DNA from: CAYMUB01 sp964393545
GTDB lineage: Bacteria; Patescibacteriota; Microgenomatia; Daviesbacterales; UBA10151
DNA length: 5,398 bases
Direction: 5' to 3'
Assembly (NCBI GenBank): GCA_964393545.1
Contig: CAYMUB010000011.1
Location: 1 to 5,398 of the forward strand
The notes beneath the pieces were generated by a model. That model was not told the DNA's origin. It did no database searches and was given only the letters and a program-made list of their open reading frames with translations. Below, piece after piece: positions 4,315 through 5,398 of the stretch. The position numbers and the translations under genes are program-made. Position 1 is the first letter of the stretch, and each line of letters begins with the position of its first letter.

Positions 4315-5398
4315 GTGAAGATAAAACTACTTTTTCTTTATGTGTTTGAATTTTTAAGGGATGGATATTATGTTGGGATTTTTTTATTGCTCCCATATTT
4401 AGCAAAAGATCTTCATCTAAATCTTTTTCAGGTAGGTTCTTTGCAAACAGTTATCAGTATTCTGGCAATAATTTTAGCAATCCCGGGCACTTTTTTTTCT
4501 ACTAAATTTGGGGGATTAAAAATTCTGCTTTTTTCTCTATCTTTATATTCGATAGCTTTTTTAGGCATAAATTTTTCAAACTCCTATCAGTTTTTGCTTT
4601 TTTTATTTTTCATTGCAGGAACAGGATTTTCCTTTTACTCAGTTATTTCACCTCACTTATTAACTAGTTTGTCAAATAAGAAAACTCAAGGAAAAGAAAT
4701 GGGTAATTTGATGGCAACAGGGGATGTGGCTAAAGCAATTATGTCTGTTTTGATTGGAGTTTTTGTAGGGTTTATAGGTTGGAGAATGACCGCCTTTTCT
4801 ATTGGAATATTCACAGCCTTTGTTTTTCTAATCTTTTTTTATCTTTATCAAAAATATATTGGGTTACAGGAAAAAGAGGAAATTATCTTTCAAAAGAATT
4901 TACCTGTTTCTTATAGCTACTTTCTAAAGCAAAAAAGATTTATCTTAGCTTTGGCAGCAAATGCACTGGACATGGCTGTTAATGTTCCTTTATATGCTTT
5001 CTTACCATTCCTGCTTGTATATAAAGGTGTACCTTTAACCTGGTTAGGGATTTTTACCGCCCTTTATTATGTGGGAAATACTGCCAGCAGGTTAGTATTT
5101 GGCAGATTAATAGATAAAATAGGTAATACTAAAATATTTATCATGCTTGAGGTAACAATGGCAGCAATTACTTTGCTTTTAGCAATTTCACCCTCACTTG
5201 TCCTAACTGGGTTTTTGGCTCTGCTGCTGGGATTTATCACTGAAGGCACTGATCCAGCCACTCTTTCTATGGTGGCAACCTCTTTAGAGCATGTTGAAAA
5301 CCCTAAAAAAGCATATGGCATCAGGGCAATTACCAATGGTTTGGCCAAAGTAATTTCTCCCCTTATACTGGGTTTTGCTGCTATTAAATTAGGCACAG
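4315..5398 (+). CDS. major facilitator superfamily (MFS) transporter, C-terminus beyond window
   Basis: The open frame gives 361 residues and is cut by the right edge; about 12 membrane helices and 400 residues are expected for the family. Hydrophobic segments alternate with short loops. The clearest MFS signature is in the second half, FGRLIDKIGNTKIF (262-275), matching motif A (G-x-L-x-D-x-x-G) between helices 8 and 9. The first half has only a degenerate equivalent near STKFGGLKIL (62-71). A basic and acidic central loop (about 180-208) separates the halves. Helix 1 contains the charged FLRDGYYVG (13-21), and acidic residues lie in the second half (D219, E310, D313), compatible with proton-coupled export, but the substrate is unknown. 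The start is GTG 4315, because an in-frame TGA lies at 4309 and the first in-frame ATG would remove several helices. Confidence 0.85.
   Translation, partial: MKIKLLFLYVFEFLRDGYYVGIFLLLPYLAKDLHLNLFQVGSLQTVISILAIILAIPGTFFSTKFGGLKILLFSLSLYSIAFLGINFSNSYQFLLFLFFIAGTGFSFYSVISPHLLTSLSNKKTQGKEMGNLMATGDVAKAIMSVLIGVFVGFIGWRMTAFSIGIFTAFVFLIFFYLYQKYIGLQEKEEIIFQKNLPVSYSYFLKQKRFILALAANALDMAVNVPLYAFLPFLLVYKGVPLTWLGIFTALYYVGNTASRLVFGRLIDKIGNTKIFIMLEVTMAAITLLLAISPSLVLTGFLALLLGFITEGTDPATLSMVATSLEHVENPKKAYGIRAITNGLAKVISPLILGFAAIKLGT

Noticed and set aside
4304..4315. Three-codon ORF (ATG TCT GAT TAG) just before the MFS start, as a coupling leader peptide
   Set aside because: Its ATG overlaps the -10 hexamer, so it would lie upstream of the predicted transcription start.
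5067..5396. Minus-strand open frame of 109 codons
   Set aside because: It is antisense to the MFS transporter, whose motif A and membrane helices are clear on the plus strand.

Overview
This AT-rich window most resembles a small-genome bacterium of the Candidate Phyla Radiation (Patescibacteria, perhaps Microgenomates-like). That placement is an inference from three things: compact genes with little spacing, start regions that mostly lack a Shine-Dalgarno sequence, and a CCTGCCTG/CAGGCAGG palindrome inserted in frame in a housekeeping gene. I recall palindromes of this kind from such genomes but cannot check it here. ruvA ends in TGA inside an ATGA overlap with ruvB, so UGA acts as a stop, which argues against the code-25 lineages (Gracilibacteria, Absconditabacteria).

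The right half is conserved. On the minus strand, reading from 4205 down to 2070, lies a compact ruvC-ruvA-ruvB operon with 4-nt spacing and then a 4-nt overlap. It encodes the whole Holliday-junction machine: the RuvC resolvase, the RuvA junction-binding protein and the RuvB branch-migration motor. A major facilitator superfamily (MFS) transporter gene runs divergently from 4315 off the right edge. About 110 bp separate the two and carry both promoters.

The left half is accessory. Downstream of ruvB on the same strand is a small single-HKD phospholipase D-like protein (1500-1973). Three small orphan genes follow on the same strand: a membrane-anchored BamE/SmpA-like protein, a 70-residue helical protein and a 138-residue protein of unknown function. 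A plus-strand remnant of an XRE-type helix-turn-helix gene comes next. At the left edge is the start of a second PLD-like gene. The start regions of the two PLD-like genes form a direct repeat 1878 bp apart: 119 bp are identical, then identity falls to about 73% inside the coding region. Both copies also keep the same 29-codon tail of a lost upstream gene, cut at the same base. The left half therefore looks like a tandem duplication or recombination scar holding a small cassette of orphan genes.

Four genes (the MFS transporter and the three orphan genes) have an extended -10 element, TGnTAYANT, only 6-9 nt before the start codon, which predicts leaderless transcripts. The PLD-like genes are the only ones with a strong Shine-Dalgarno sequence. 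No RNA gene, CRISPR array, insertion sequence or convincing intrinsic terminator was seen, and no stretch over 300 bp lacks a gene.
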